Assembly (NCBI RefSeq): GCF_004361695.1
Contig: NZ_SNVW01000005.1
Location: 180,291 to 244,290 of the forward strand
DNA from: Curtobacterium flaccumfaciens
Lineage (GTDB): Bacteria > Actinomycetota > Actinomycetes > Actinomycetales > Microbacteriaceae
Direction of reading: 5' to 3'
Length of the DNA: 64,000 bases
Shown one piece after another: positions 51,289-60,401 of this stretch (position 1 is the stretch's first letter; each line of letters opens with the position of its first letter). The translations under genes were made by a program, and so were the position numbers. The notes under the pieces were generated by a model, which was not told the DNA's origin, ran no database searches, and saw nothing but the letters and a program-made list of their open reading frames with translations.

Positions 51289-53330
51289 CGAAGGACTCGG
51301 AATGGGTCGCGAGGCTCCGCGTCGGCATGCCTGTGGTGTTCGACGGAGAGCTAGTCTTCGTCCGGTCGTGGGCGGACGGTTGGGTGCAGTTCGTCGACGC
51401 CGCCAACCGTCTCGTGACTCCCCGACCGCTGCGAGCGGTCGCCAAGGCTCTCGCCAGTCCGGGCAACCCGCCCCCAGTGTCGATGCGGCTGCACAACCTC
51501 GAGTCCCATCTCAGCGAGCGGGCGCTCGACAAACGTGACGACCACCGTGCCTTGATCCGCTTCATCGACTCCGGGATCGCGCCATGGCAAGGCGCGGAGG
51601 AGGCGCCCACACGAGACGTTGACCCAAAGATCATCCGAGTTGACCAGAAGCGCCTCGCCGCAGTCGCCCGACGCATTGCGGAGCACGACGAGGTCTCTTA
51701 CGAGGCCGCCCGGAAACGCATCAGGCGCGCACTCCAGCGAGAAGCGGCTGGACCCGCTGCGACCGTCGACGGTCGCTTCATCCGAGAACGCAGCCTCGGC
51801 CGCAACACCGACATCCCTGAGCTGGTCGAGCGGTTTCTCCTTGAGCGGGTGTTCGACCCCGCCCTTCACACGCAGACGCAGTACCTCGAGTTCCGGCTGT
51901 GGATGACCCAAAACGCAACCGACGTGAAGGAGTCGCCGTCGGAGAGAACCTTCTACCGGCTGGTCGGGCGTCTACACAAGCGGATGCCGCACTTGAAGAC
52001 CAAGTCGAAGACGAAGCATGGGACCGAGCAAGCGCCGAAGCAGTCGTTCGCTCCACGCCATCCCGAACGACCCGGGAGCCTCTGGCAAATCGACGCCACC
52101 ACCTCCAATGTGATGGTGTGGGACCCGAAGGATCGTTCTGGCAAGGGTCGCTGCTACCGGGTCACGTTGGTGAAGATCATCGACTCCGCAACACGGATGA
52201 TCGTCGGCCGCTCCATCACCGAGCATGCTTCCGGCGTCGGAGCGGTGCTCGCCCTTGCCGACGCGTTCGCGTCGATGGTGGACGACCGCGAGACGGTGAC
52301 CGTTGACGGGCGCGTCTACCCGCGACCCTTCGTCGGACTGCCGCGCGCCCTCACCCGCTGGCCGATCCCGCCGCGACGGCTGATCACGGACAACGGCAAA
52401 GACTTCCTCTCAGCGTTCCACGTCGCTCAGCTCGCGCGACTGGGATGCGAGGTCGAGTTCGCTCGGATCCGCGACCCGCGAGCCAAGGCGCTCATCGAAC
52501 GGAGCTTCCTGAGCTACAAGACTGAGTTCGAGGAGTTCTGCGCAGGCTACGTCGGCGGGTCGACCGACGAGCGCGGCCTCGACACCGAGGCGCTCCTCAC
52601 CTGGGAGCAGCTGTGGGAACGCGACCAGCAATGGACCGACCTCTACAACTTCCGCGAGCACCGAGGTCTCCGTGCTGAACTCGGACGACGCATCAGCCCC
52701 TACCAACGCTGGGCGGAGCTGGTCGGCGAGACGGGATTCGTGGAGATGCCGAAGTGGGAGAACGAGTGGATCCGCTTTCTCCCGACGTTCACATCGAAAC
52801 TCCGCAAGTACGGCATCACGCGCCGACAGGAGGTCTTCAACGCGCCCATCCTCGAGACACTGCTGCGCACCCCTGGCGCCACGCGCGACGGCAACTACAC
52901 GTTCCACTACAACCCGTCGGACCTCCGGCAGGTGTACTGCTTCGACCCGGACGGCGCTGCGTGGGAAGTGCCATGGGTTCTGCGCACCGAGGACACCCCC
53001 CGGTTCTCGGACCACTCCCTCACCGCCTTCGCCGAACAGACCGGAGACCTGACGATGCGCCGGTTCGAGTATCAGGACCGCATACTGCAGCTGCTCATCC
53101 AGTGGCGAGCCGACGACGCACTCCTGCGCGCGAACAGGTCGGAGCTGTCCCGGACCGACGAAATGACCGCGGCCGCGTACCGCCGGCTGCAATCGCTTGA
53201 CTCGGGCACGGTGATCCCGAGCGACATGGACTACGACCTCGAGACGATCTTGGACGAGGCGGGAAATGGCGGCGACGATGACTTCGATGACCTGGATGAA
53301 CTTGACGACCTGTTCGGGCGATTCGCATGA
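51285..53330 (+). CDS. tnsB: TnsB-like DDE transposase
   Basis: This 681-residue retroviral-integrase-fold transposase has the catalytic triad D270 (WQIDATT), D369 (ITDNGKDF) and E405 (ALIERSF), giving the classical D-35-E spacing. DNA-binding HTH domains occupy the N-terminal 250 residues. A Mu-type C-terminal barrel (WIRFLPTFTSKLRKYG) and a very acidic tail (DDDFDDLDELDDLF) follow, which is probably the TnsC-contact segment. It binds the TAACTTGTCC-type boxes at the element ends. It overlaps tnsC by ATGA. Confidence 0.93.
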   Translation: MTKDSEWVARLRVGMPVVFDGELVFVRSWADGWVQFVDAANRLVTPRPLRAVAKALASPGNPPPVSMRLHNLESHLSERALDKRDDHRALIRFIDSGIAPWQGAEEAPTRDVDPKIIRVDQKRLAAVARRIAEHDEVSYEAARKRIRRALQREAAGPAATVDGRFIRERSLGRNTDIPELVERFLLERVFDPALHTQTQYLEFRLWMTQNATDVKESPSERTFYRLVGRLHKRMPHLKTKSKTKHGTEQAPKQSFAPRHPERPGSLWQIDATTSNVMVWDPKDRSGKGRCYRVTLVKIIDSATRMIVGRSITEHASGVGAVLALADAFASMVDDRETVTVDGRVYPRPFVGLPRALTRWPIPPRRLITDNGKDFLSAFHVAQLARLGCEVEFARIRDPRAKALIERSFLSYKTEFEEFCAGYVGGSTDERGLDTEALLTWEQLWERDQQWTDLYNFREHRGLRAELGRRISPYQRWAELVGETGFVEMPKWENEWIRFLPTFTSKLRKYGITRRQEVFNAPILETLLRTPGATRDGNYTFHYNPSDLRQVYCFDPDGAAWEVPWVLRTEDTPRFSDHSLTAFAEQTGDLTMRRFEYQDRILQLLIQWRADDALLRANRSELSRTDEMTAAAYRRLQSLDSGTVIPSDMDYDLETILDEAGNGGDDDFDDLDELDDLFGRFA

Positions 53331-54478
53331 CACTCGTCCAGCAGGGCCTCCTGCCGACGTCGGTCCGGCGGCTGTTCGGCGAGGATCCCTATCCGGAGCA
53401 GAGCTGGGCGCTGATGGCCGAGCAGGACCGATCCTTCGTTCTTGGTGCCGCCGGCGCTGATGTTCCCGATCCTGGCCTGCTGCAAGTTGGAGCCGGGCCG
53501 GACGAGCGGCGCCGGCATCGTGCTGCGCTCGAAGACTGGCATCACTCCTGGCCGTACCTTCGCACCCGCCAGACTGCGGGAGCCGAGATGCAGTACCGCA
53601 CCGTCCGAAGCCCGCAGCCTCGCCGTACCGCCGACCCCATCCCGATCACGCTTGTCACCGGGCCGCCCGGCACTGGGAAGACAAAGCTGATGCGCCGCAT
53701 TGCCGCAGAGACGATGTGCCACGCGGCCTGGGACGCCCGCATCGGCATCAGTGCACCACTGCACGATGACGGCCTCTTCGCTGCGCCGCGTCGGGACGTC
53801 GTCGTCGTGGACCTGCCAAAGAAGCAGGCGGAGCAGCAACTCTTCGCTCTCCTCTGCCAACAGGTCGGAGCACCGTTCGACAAAGACGCTCGCGCAGCAT
53901 TCGGACGAGCAGTCGACCGCCACCGCATCCGGTGGGTGTTCGTTGACGAGATTCAGTTCATCAACTTCGACGGTCAGACCGGCAAGTACGTCCACGACGG
54001 TTTTAAGTCGCTGCAGAACATGGGCGTCCGGGTCGTCCTCGCCGGCCACGACATGCGCCAGCAACTCGCCGCACAACGTAGTGGTGCCCGAGAAGCAGCA
54101 CGGGTCCAGTCCGAAGCGCGCTGGATGCTCATCGAGCTGGAGCCGTACCGGCGCAGCACCAAAACCGAAATGGCCGAATGGAGGAAACTGCTGCAACGCA
54201 TCGAGCAGCGGATCCGGCTTAGTGGTCACAAGCCGGGAGAAGCGGTGCTCAGCGAGGAGTTCGAGGAGTACCTGTGGGTCGCGACGCTCGGGTACATGAG
54301 TCACGTGTCGACGCTGGTGTCGGGCGCCGTGAACGTTGCGGCGGCGACGGCTGATCAGCGCATCACCCGGAAGATTCTCGACATGGTCGCTGTGGAAAAG
54401 CGGGCGCAGGACGGCCGTGCACAGCGCCTACAGCTGTGGGACGCCGGCCGGTTCTCGTTCCGCCAGAGTTGGCGTTGA
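53327..54478 (+). CDS. tnsC: TnsC-like AAA+ transposition regulator
   Basis: This 383-residue AAA+ protein has Walker A GPPGTGKT (residues 112-119), Walker B WVFVDEIQF (D207, E208) and a sensor region VRVVLAGHDMRQQL. In Tn7 the ATP-bound TnsC filament links the target selector (TnsD/TniQ) to TnsAB and provides target immunity. ATG 53327 overlaps the tnsB stop. The next gene starts 1 base after its stop. Confidence 0.9.
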   Translation: MTLVQQGLLPTSVRRLFGEDPYPEQSWALMAEQDRSFVLGAAGADVPDPGLLQVGAGPDERRRHRAALEDWHHSWPYLRTRQTAGAEMQYRTVRSPQPRRTADPIPITLVTGPPGTGKTKLMRRIAAETMCHAAWDARIGISAPLHDDGLFAAPRRDVVVVDLPKKQAEQQLFALLCQQVGAPFDKDARAAFGRAVDRHRIRWVFVDEIQFINFDGQTGKYVHDGFKSLQNMGVRVVLAGHDMRQQLAAQRSGAREAARVQSEARWMLIELEPYRRSTKTEMAEWRKLLQRIEQRIRLSGHKPGEAVLSEEFEEYLWVATLGYMSHVSTLVSGAVNVAAATADQRITRKILDMVAVEKRAQDGRAQRLQLWDAGRFSFRQSWR

Positions 54479-54479
54479 G

Positions 54480-56684
54480 GTGAGGGCGTCGTACCGGGGG
54501 CCGGACGCGTTAAGCCGTGTCGACACGGTCCCGTTCGGGTTCCGGACGACCGTCGTGCCCGGCGAGTACCTGCCGAGCTTGCTACTGCGGATTGCTGCCT
54601 ACGTCGGCGAGCCCCCGGTAGCGATCAGCCGTTGGTGCGGTCTTGGAGCGCTTCGGTGGGAAGACCGGCGTCGGCTCGACATGATTCTGCCGCCCGAGGT
54701 CGCGCGCTCCATCGGAATCGCGATCGGCTGCAGCAGCAACGAACTCATGGACGGGATGATGCGGTCGTTCATAAATGACGCGCTCGCACCGGGCGTCGAC
54801 GGTCTCCCCGCGCATGCGAAGAACTGGACCAGAGGATCCGGAACCCGGTACTGCCCACAGTGCCTGGCCGCCCGGCCAGCTGTCTTCCTCGCGCACTGGC
54901 GCTTGTGGTGGTCATTCCTTTGCGAGACGCACCTTGTGCCGCTGCACGACACCTGCCCTGCCTGCGGGAAGGGGATTCCAGACCCCGCGCTCATGGAAGC
55001 ACACCCTGTCGACCCCTCGAGCTGCCGCGCACACCTAAACGATGCCAGCAGATGCGGTCACGACTTACGGGCCGCCTGGCATGAAGCACCGTTCGACAAC
55101 TCTGCTCCCGTCGTCCGGGCGCAAGTCGCGATTTCGGCCGCTTGGAAACGCGACCGAGAGACGCTGGAGGTCTTCATCCCAGACGTACAGCACCTCTTCC
55201 CCACGCTGCGCGGCGTCGGCATCGCACTCCTCGCCGCGAACGACATCCCCCTCATCGCCGAGCTTGCCGAGCTCGACCCGTCGCAGCTGCAAGGTCTCTT
55301 CGACGAGACCGCTCGAGTCGGAACGGCGCCTCCGAAGAACGCGTTGGCGATGGGGGCGCTGATGGCAGCCTCGTTCACGCTCATGTTTGCCCGGGAGGAG
55401 ACAGTGCGAGCCGTTATTCGCCGGCTCACGTTCGCGCGGCCATCCGAGCGGGGGCAGACCGAACGCAGCCCTGGCAGCGCCGCGACCCTCCTCGGCTACT
55501 GGCCCGGCGTCGGACCGCGTTTCCGAGGCCGCATCCTCCGAGCCATCGATCAGGACCTCCCCGCGATGCAACGCCTCGTGACCGGTAGCGCGGTGCGAGC
55601 AGAGTTCGACGAACCAGCCGTCGCCGCCTACATCGGCTTCCTGACGGCCCACGACTCCCTACGCAACCCAGAGTGGACCGCGGACCACATCCCACCACTG
55701 CTCTGGACAAACTGGGCGGTACCGCTGAGCGTGGCCGGCGGCGCCGACTCCGAAACCCTCCAACGATCACTCGCGCTCGGACTGACTGCTGCTCTCGCTG
55801 GCACCCACCGAGACGCACCTGACCCCGAGGTGATCGCCGGCATCGGAAGACGACTCCGACCAGCCATGCTCGGCGCACCCACCCAGACGACCGCGATCCT
55901 GCGCCAACTCGGCGAGCTCGCCCGCTACCTCGCAGCGTCCACACCGCTCATCAACTACTCGACCCGGCGCCGACACTTGCCGTGGTGGCAACTCCTCGAC
56001 CAGACGCACTGGGACATGATCTGCGCGAGCGTCGGCACCTTCACCGGCAGCCGCCAACGGCTACTTAACGCACGCCGATACCTCTACCTCCGAGCCACAG
56101 CGCAACCCACCAGCGCCCTCCCCGTTCCTTGGGCGGTCACAGCCAACGGTCGAGATGCCGCGGAGTACACCGACTTCCAGATCCGCATGACCGCACAACT
56201 CCAACTCGCCCTCGACGCATATCTAGAGGCCTGGTTGGGAGTCACGATCGACGCCGTGAACGCATACGACCGAGGCAAAGGCACATGCCCCACCGCTGTG
56301 TGGGAGCCCCCGCGCTGGGCCGGTCCGGAGGTCGTGCACCTGGGCCCTGAGCTCGACGATATCGACGTGCCGGCACTCCACGAGCTCGTCGGCTCCGGCG
56401 TCACGACGGTCAGAGCCCTCGCCGCAGTCGTGCAGCGCACTCCGCAGCACGTTCGCTGGGCGCTCAGGAAGCATCCGGTGCCGTCCGACCAGCCGGTCTT
56501 CCCTATCGATTGGAGCCTGCATCTACGCGAGGTCCCGTGGTGGCCGTACCTTCCGATCATGCGGACGCCACAGCGAGCTGAGTGCGGCTTCGGCCAGGAC
56601 GTTACCTTGCTGGTGCCATTCGGCTGGCACGGCGCTCGCGTACGCAGCGGAGTGCGCGGCAACCAGTTCGTCGATTGGCATTGA
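54480..56684 (+). CDS. tniQ: TniQ/TnsD-family target-site selector
   Basis: This 734-residue protein has the TniQ N-domain (YLPSLLLRIAAYVGEPPVAI) and a zinc finger: C125-x2-C128 in YCPQCL, C148/H151 in CETHLVPLHDTC and C159-x2-C162 in CPACG. The long C-terminal part, as in TnsD, ends with an HTH-like segment (TTVRALAAVVQRTPQHVRWA). TnsD-type proteins read a specific chromosomal site. The insertion beside dnaB suggests this one recognises the dnaB 3' end. The GTG at 54480 abuts the tnsC stop. Confidence 0.88.
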   Translation: MRASYRGPDALSRVDTVPFGFRTTVVPGEYLPSLLLRIAAYVGEPPVAISRWCGLGALRWEDRRRLDMILPPEVARSIGIAIGCSSNELMDGMMRSFINDALAPGVDGLPAHAKNWTRGSGTRYCPQCLAARPAVFLAHWRLWWSFLCETHLVPLHDTCPACGKGIPDPALMEAHPVDPSSCRAHLNDASRCGHDLRAAWHEAPFDNSAPVVRAQVAISAAWKRDRETLEVFIPDVQHLFPTLRGVGIALLAANDIPLIAELAELDPSQLQGLFDETARVGTAPPKNALAMGALMAASFTLMFAREETVRAVIRRLTFARPSERGQTERSPGSAATLLGYWPGVGPRFRGRILRAIDQDLPAMQRLVTGSAVRAEFDEPAVAAYIGFLTAHDSLRNPEWTADHIPPLLWTNWAVPLSVAGGADSETLQRSLALGLTAALAGTHRDAPDPEVIAGIGRRLRPAMLGAPTQTTAILRQLGELARYLAASTPLINYSTRRRHLPWWQLLDQTHWDMICASVGTFTGSRQRLLNARRYLYLRATAQPTSALPVPWAVTANGRDAAEYTDFQIRMTAQLQLALDAYLEAWLGVTIDAVNAYDRGKGTCPTAVWEPPRWAGPEVVHLGPELDDIDVPALHELVGSGVTTVRALAAVVQRTPQHVRWALRKHPVPSDQPVFPIDWSLHLREVPWWPYLPIMRTPQRAECGFGQDVTLLVPFGWHGARVRSGVRGNQFVDWH

Positions 56685-57074
56685 CAGAAGGGTTCTACGG
56701 CGCAGGCCGATCAATCTACAAGGAAGAACAGCGGTGGCAAGATGTACGGTCCGACATCGGACTGCACGTACTCTGCAACGCTCCGACTCAGCACGCTGGA
56801 AGTACAGCGCCGCGTTCCTCAAGGTTCAGCGCAGGGGAAAGAAGACCCCGGGTGTGGGGGTCGTATCGTCCGCGCGAAGATGAGCGGGCAGGGACGCCCG
56901 CTCACGGCGTCATCATCGTGTCGGAACACGTGAGGACCCGCGCAAGCAGTGCGCTGCTCGGGGTTCTCGGGCTCAAGTCTTCCCGTAGACACCGCTGGTC
57001 CAGGATGCCGCGTGTTCCCGTCACCCTGATATAGGGTCAGGGCGAAGCAGGTTCCGACCCCAAGAGAGTGAAAA
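56685..57074. other. intergenic gap between tniQ and the defence pair
   Basis: This 390-bp stretch has no supported gene. Base composition drops from about 57000, where the next module starts. A -10-like TATAGG lies 50 bp before the ATPase GTG, and AGAGAGTGAAAAG is the ribosome-binding region. Confidence 0.5.
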
Positions 57075-58769
57075 GTGGCTGACAACGTTTTTCGGTACGC
57101 GCGATCCTCGGCGGCGCCACGAGTACGGTCTTGGTCGGTACGAAACTTCAAGGCAATCGATTTTGCTGAGACCCCCACAACGGGTCTGATTGCAGTCGCG
57201 GGAGCAAACAGCTCTGGCAAATCGAGTCTGCTTCAGAGCCTTCTTCTCGTGGCCCAATCGGGAGACCAAGAAGTTACTCTCAACGGGAATCTCGTTCGAC
57301 TCGGCGTGCCGCGAGATGTTGTTCGGAGCGGCGCCAACACTCTTGCAATCACCTGTACTGCTGAGACGGGCCCCAAGGATGCAACGTCTGAATGGCACGT
57401 TCAGCTCACTCTTCGACCTACGCAGGACGGGCTCCGCGTTTCGGAGTGCGAAATAGCCCGTGACGGCATCGCTGTATTCTCCGCAAGCGACGCCCGCATA
57501 ACAGAGAACACGCGGGCTCAAGTCGACGACGAGCGAGCTTACGGCGATACTCTTCTACGAATCCGAGAGATTGCCGGAAAACCTGCACCGTCCCGCACCT
57601 ACGTCATCTTCAACGGTTTTCTCCCGACAGTTCTACATACTCGGGCGGACACGGAAGCAGTACTCAGAGAACTGCGGAAAACCTTTTCGGTCGAGGCGTT
57701 GAGGCACGACAGTGCAGTCGCGGACCAATTCACTGATCTAGTCTTCACTTACCTATACCGTACGCAGGCCGAGGAAGAGGCGGGTCCCCTCAGCAATGCG
57801 GTGCGTCAAATTATCGGCGGCGGGCTGTTTAGGGATCAGGCTCGCGAGCCGCTCAGCCGGGCAACCATCGACGTTCTTCTGAACGCTTTGGCAGAACGAG
57901 GCGGAGGCGCTGCCGGGCAGGCGATCCCCATTCAATCCTGGATGGGCTCGGCACCTCGGCGAGGTGCTTCGCGGCACCTGCTGCTGAATCTCTCCGCGGT
58001 GTCAGCAGCCTATGATGCTTTGACAATCGCAAGGGAAGTGTTTGTCCGAGCTGGACAATCGATTCGATACCTCGGGCCGCTCCGAGAAGAGCCGCAAGTT
58101 GTTTCAAAGACAGGCGCACGATCAAGGCAGATCCCCGTGGGCCTGCGCGGAGAACTCACAGCGGAACTCCTTTCGACGAGGACCTCGCACGTGGCATATT
58201 TTGATTGGGAAGGTAATTCGCGCCGCTCCGATCTGATCACTGCGGTGAGTGCTTGGTGTGCTCACCTCGGTATTGGAGAGGATGTCTCCGTCGAGGATCA
58301 GGGCAAGCTTGGCAGGGGTCTCCGGATTACGGTGAATGGCACCGCTCGGGACTTGACAATGGTCGGGGTGGGGGCCAGCCAGTTACTTCCCGTTGTCGCT
58401 GCGGTTTTGGACGCGCCTGAAGGATCCGTCGTCCTACTCGAGCAACCGGAGTTGCACCTACACCCATCCGTACAGTCCCGTCTTGGTGATTTGCTCATTT
58501 TCGCCAGGCCGGACATTTGCGTAATTGTCGAGACCCATAGCGAATACTTGATAACCCGGATTCGACGCTGGGTTGCAGAGGGGCGCGTCAAACGCGAAAA
58601 GGTACATGTACTATTTGCCGAACCCGCAGTCGACGGCACTGAAGTTCGAGAACTTCGGATGTCGGAGCTCGGGAATCTTGACGACTGGCCCGCTGGCTTC
58701 TTTGATGCGCAGGACGGCGATGCGCGTGCGATCGTGCGTGCAATCGCGGGGCGTCGAGAGCGGCGATGA
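57075..58769 (+). CDS. ABC/OLD-type AAA ATPase of a putative two-gene defence module
   Basis: This 564-residue ATPase has Walker A GANSSGKSS (43-51) directly after the RNFKAIDFAE opening of SMC/OLD-like ATPases. An ABC-signature-like GVGASQLLPV lies at about 425-435, Walker B VVLLEQPELHLHPSVQ at about 451-466 with catalytic E456, and an H-loop VETHSEYL. The C-terminus WPAGFFDAQDGDARAIV resembles DUF3696-type ends. No Toprim or nuclease domain is visible. GTG 57075; the partner gene overlaps by ATGA. GC content is clearly lower than in the neighbours, which suggests separate acquisition. Confidence 0.82.
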   Translation: MADNVFRYARSSAAPRVRSWSVRNFKAIDFAETPTTGLIAVAGANSSGKSSLLQSLLLVAQSGDQEVTLNGNLVRLGVPRDVVRSGANTLAITCTAETGPKDATSEWHVQLTLRPTQDGLRVSECEIARDGIAVFSASDARITENTRAQVDDERAYGDTLLRIREIAGKPAPSRTYVIFNGFLPTVLHTRADTEAVLRELRKTFSVEALRHDSAVADQFTDLVFTYLYRTQAEEEAGPLSNAVRQIIGGGLFRDQAREPLSRATIDVLLNALAERGGGAAGQAIPIQSWMGSAPRRGASRHLLLNLSAVSAAYDALTIAREVFVRAGQSIRYLGPLREEPQVVSKTGARSRQIPVGLRGELTAELLSTRTSHVAYFDWEGNSRRSDLITAVSAWCAHLGIGEDVSVEDQGKLGRGLRITVNGTARDLTMVGVGASQLLPVVAAVLDAPEGSVVLLEQPELHLHPSVQSRLGDLLIFARPDICVIVETHSEYLITRIRRWVAEGRVKREKVHVLFAEPAVDGTEVRELRMSELGNLDDWPAGFFDAQDGDARAIVRAIAGRRERR

Positions 58770-59590
58770 CGAACGTAGTTTGCCTCCTCGATCCGCATAT
58801 TCTGGTGCCGCTCACCCTTGAAGGGATACCAGACGACGAGGAGTTCTGGCAGCGCGTAGTCAACGTCGCAGCAAGCGGGACATTCTCGATTGGTCACGAG
58901 TCGTTTTATTGGGTGGTCGATCAGCTGCAAGAAAGAGGATATCCTGATCGAAGAATCGATTTCGGCCCACCCGAGTTTCGCCGGGAATGCCAGACCGCTG
59001 TCGAAAAAATTCTCACGAGGGTCTCACGTGGCAGTGACGAGATAGCGGAGGCTTCTCTATCGCCTGCATATCTTGGAGCGGAGGATGCTGCTCTCTCCAT
59101 TGTCATTGACGCGACTCAGCACAGCTCGACGGTGGCTGCGCTCATGTCAGACACTCGTCACTGGGTGGACCAAGAGCCACTGCTGGCGATCGGAGATCTT
59201 GAAATCGAGCTGCTTTTCGATCCGTTGGCCGAGCCCAAAATTTTGAGTAGTCGGGCAGCGAAGGTGGCTTTCGAAGGTCGGCAACTGCACGTAGTGGGGG
59301 GCGAACTGACTGAATCATTAGGTCGCGCTCTCGACGTCGAGCTTGGAATACCGACGCCGTCCGTCCACTGGATAGTCAGTGAGAAGGCGAAGCCCGCACG
59401 GGATCTAGACAAGCGGTGGGGGAGCCTGGACCCCGCTAAGGACATCGCCGTGTGCATAACGGGGCGCGTGCCGCATGCTGTCTGGGAACAGGCAGATAAG
59501 GCGGCCGATAAGTGCGGAGTGAAAATGATCGAGTGCCATTCGCAGGGTCAACTTGTCGACGCGCTTCGAGGCTGGGCCACTCAAGCGTAA
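58766..59590 (+). CDS. unknown partner protein of the ATPase (candidate effector)
   Basis: This 274-residue protein overlaps the ATPase by ATGA. It has an N-terminal VVCLLDPHILVPLTLEGIPD (PIN-like hydrophobic strand with Asp), a helical middle with GAEDAALSIVIDATQHSST, and a C-terminal alpha/beta unit DIAVCITGRVPHAVWEQADK, CGVKMIECHSQGQLVDAL. The latter loosely recalls DUF2325-like folds (a conserved His after a strand, then a helix). I cannot name a family. Tight coupling and low GC make it the likely effector of the module. It ends about 400 bp before the right end. Confidence 0.7.
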   Translation: MTNVVCLLDPHILVPLTLEGIPDDEEFWQRVVNVAASGTFSIGHESFYWVVDQLQERGYPDRRIDFGPPEFRRECQTAVEKILTRVSRGSDEIAEASLSPAYLGAEDAALSIVIDATQHSSTVAALMSDTRHWVDQEPLLAIGDLEIELLFDPLAEPKILSSRAAKVAFEGRQLHVVGGELTESLGRALDVELGIPTPSVHWIVSEKAKPARDLDKRWGSLDPAKDIAVCITGRVPHAVWEQADKAADKCGVKMIECHSQGQLVDALRGWATQA

Positions 59591-59967
59591 GCACTTCGCG
59601 TGCGGCGGTCCCCGCGAAAAGCGCGCTGTTTAAACGTAGCGGCTAGTGCACGCGATGAACACGGAAGGCGCGAGACGCCTCGTGCGTAGGGTGGTGAAGG
59701 CGCTCGCGCTAAGCGGGGTCCACGGCGTCGTAGAGAGGTCGCTGAGATGCTTCGGGCCGGTGCTGAGGTGCGAAGTCCGCAACACGATCTGTTTGATCGC
59801 GTGTACGGCGTTTCCCAGAAGCGCGGCGAGCCTTCGTCGCTCCGGACAACTTGGACCCGATCTGAATGTGTAGACATCCGTGGATCGTGAAGGTTGAGGC
59901 CTGGACAAGTTAGTTGGCAGTGAGCCGGGACACGACCGTCGCGTAGCATGGCGAGCAGCCCTGCAAA
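59591..59967. other. right-end non-coding region of the transposon
   Basis: No gene is supported. The region holds an end box GGACAAGTTA (59903-59912), followed by GTTGGCAG like the left box context CTGCCA. A weaker GGACACGAC is at 59928-59936. Confidence 0.6.
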
Positions 59968-59991
59968 GGACAAGTAATCTGGCGTCCGACA
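59968..59991 (-). repeat. right terminal inverted repeat
   Basis: On the minus strand it reads TGTCGGACGCCAGA then TTACTTGTCC, matching the left end at 20 of 24 positions. Confidence 0.92.
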
Positions 59992-59996
59992 GTTGT
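59992..59996. repeat. target-site duplication, right copy
   Basis: GTTGT, identical to 23275-23279. Confidence 0.9.
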
Positions 59997-60039
59997 CGCC
60001 GCGAACACAACTTGTCTCCTTCGCGTACAACTTGTCGCC
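59994..60039 (+). mobile_element. left end of a second, related transposon
   Basis: TGTCGCCGCGAACACAACTT begins inside the duplication. ACAACTTGTC occurs at 60007-60016 and 60027-60036, a 20-bp step like the boxes of the main left end. It is oriented as a left end. Its partner end is not in the window. Confidence 0.7.
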
Positions 60040-60401
60040 GGAGTGCGTTCCTCGGTGCTGCCTCGGTCGGGGGTCGTCTCCCGGCGAGTCAGGAGCAGCG
60101 TGCCGTGCGCGCTACGTTGCTGCCGGGGTGGACACGGCGTTCTGCGGGGACGTGCTCGAGCGGAACGCGCAGCGATCTGGTCCCCCGCGCTGACGTCACC
60201 GACTGGAAGTGCCGCACCCTTGCTCGGGTGCGTGAACGATGTAGCGTTTAGCGCCCCTTCACCGGGCATTTTCGCGGGACAGTCATACGGGAATCCCCAG
60301 GTCAAGCAGGATACGGGGAAGTTTTCGTGGTTGTCGCCGCCAGCCGTGTGCCGGTGGACTACCGGCTATCGGGACGGCACCCGTCCTGATTGACTCGCCA
60401 C
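60040..60401. other. gap with no recognised gene
   Basis: About 360 bp with no supported coding frame or strong motif. Confidence 0.5.

Larger units (their letters stand above)
23280..59991. mobile_element. 36.7-kb Tn7-like transposon inserted after dnaB
   Basis: The boundaries rest on three independent signs. The 24-bp terminal inverted repeats (23280-23303 and 59968-59991) match at 20 of 24 positions and start TGT, as in Tn7 and Mu-type elements. A 5-bp GTTGT duplication flanks both. A complete tnsA-tnsB-tnsC-tniQ operon lies inside near the right end. Further TAACTTGTCC-like boxes occur near each end, as expected for TnsB binding. Cargo consists of fluoride, copper/cadmium/zinc and arsenic functions, small regulators and a putative defence pair. 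No CRISPR array, Cas gene or tnsE is visible, so targeting should be by the TniQ/TnsD-type protein. Confidence 0.93.

Noticed and set aside
56582..57034. 150-residue frame between tniQ and the ATPase
   Set aside because: Its first third is an alternate frame of tniQ and the rest has no family or start signal.
23280..59991. CRISPR-associated transposon (CAST)
   Set aside because: No repeat-spacer array and no Cas gene occur anywhere in the element; the long TniQ fits TnsD-style site recognition.
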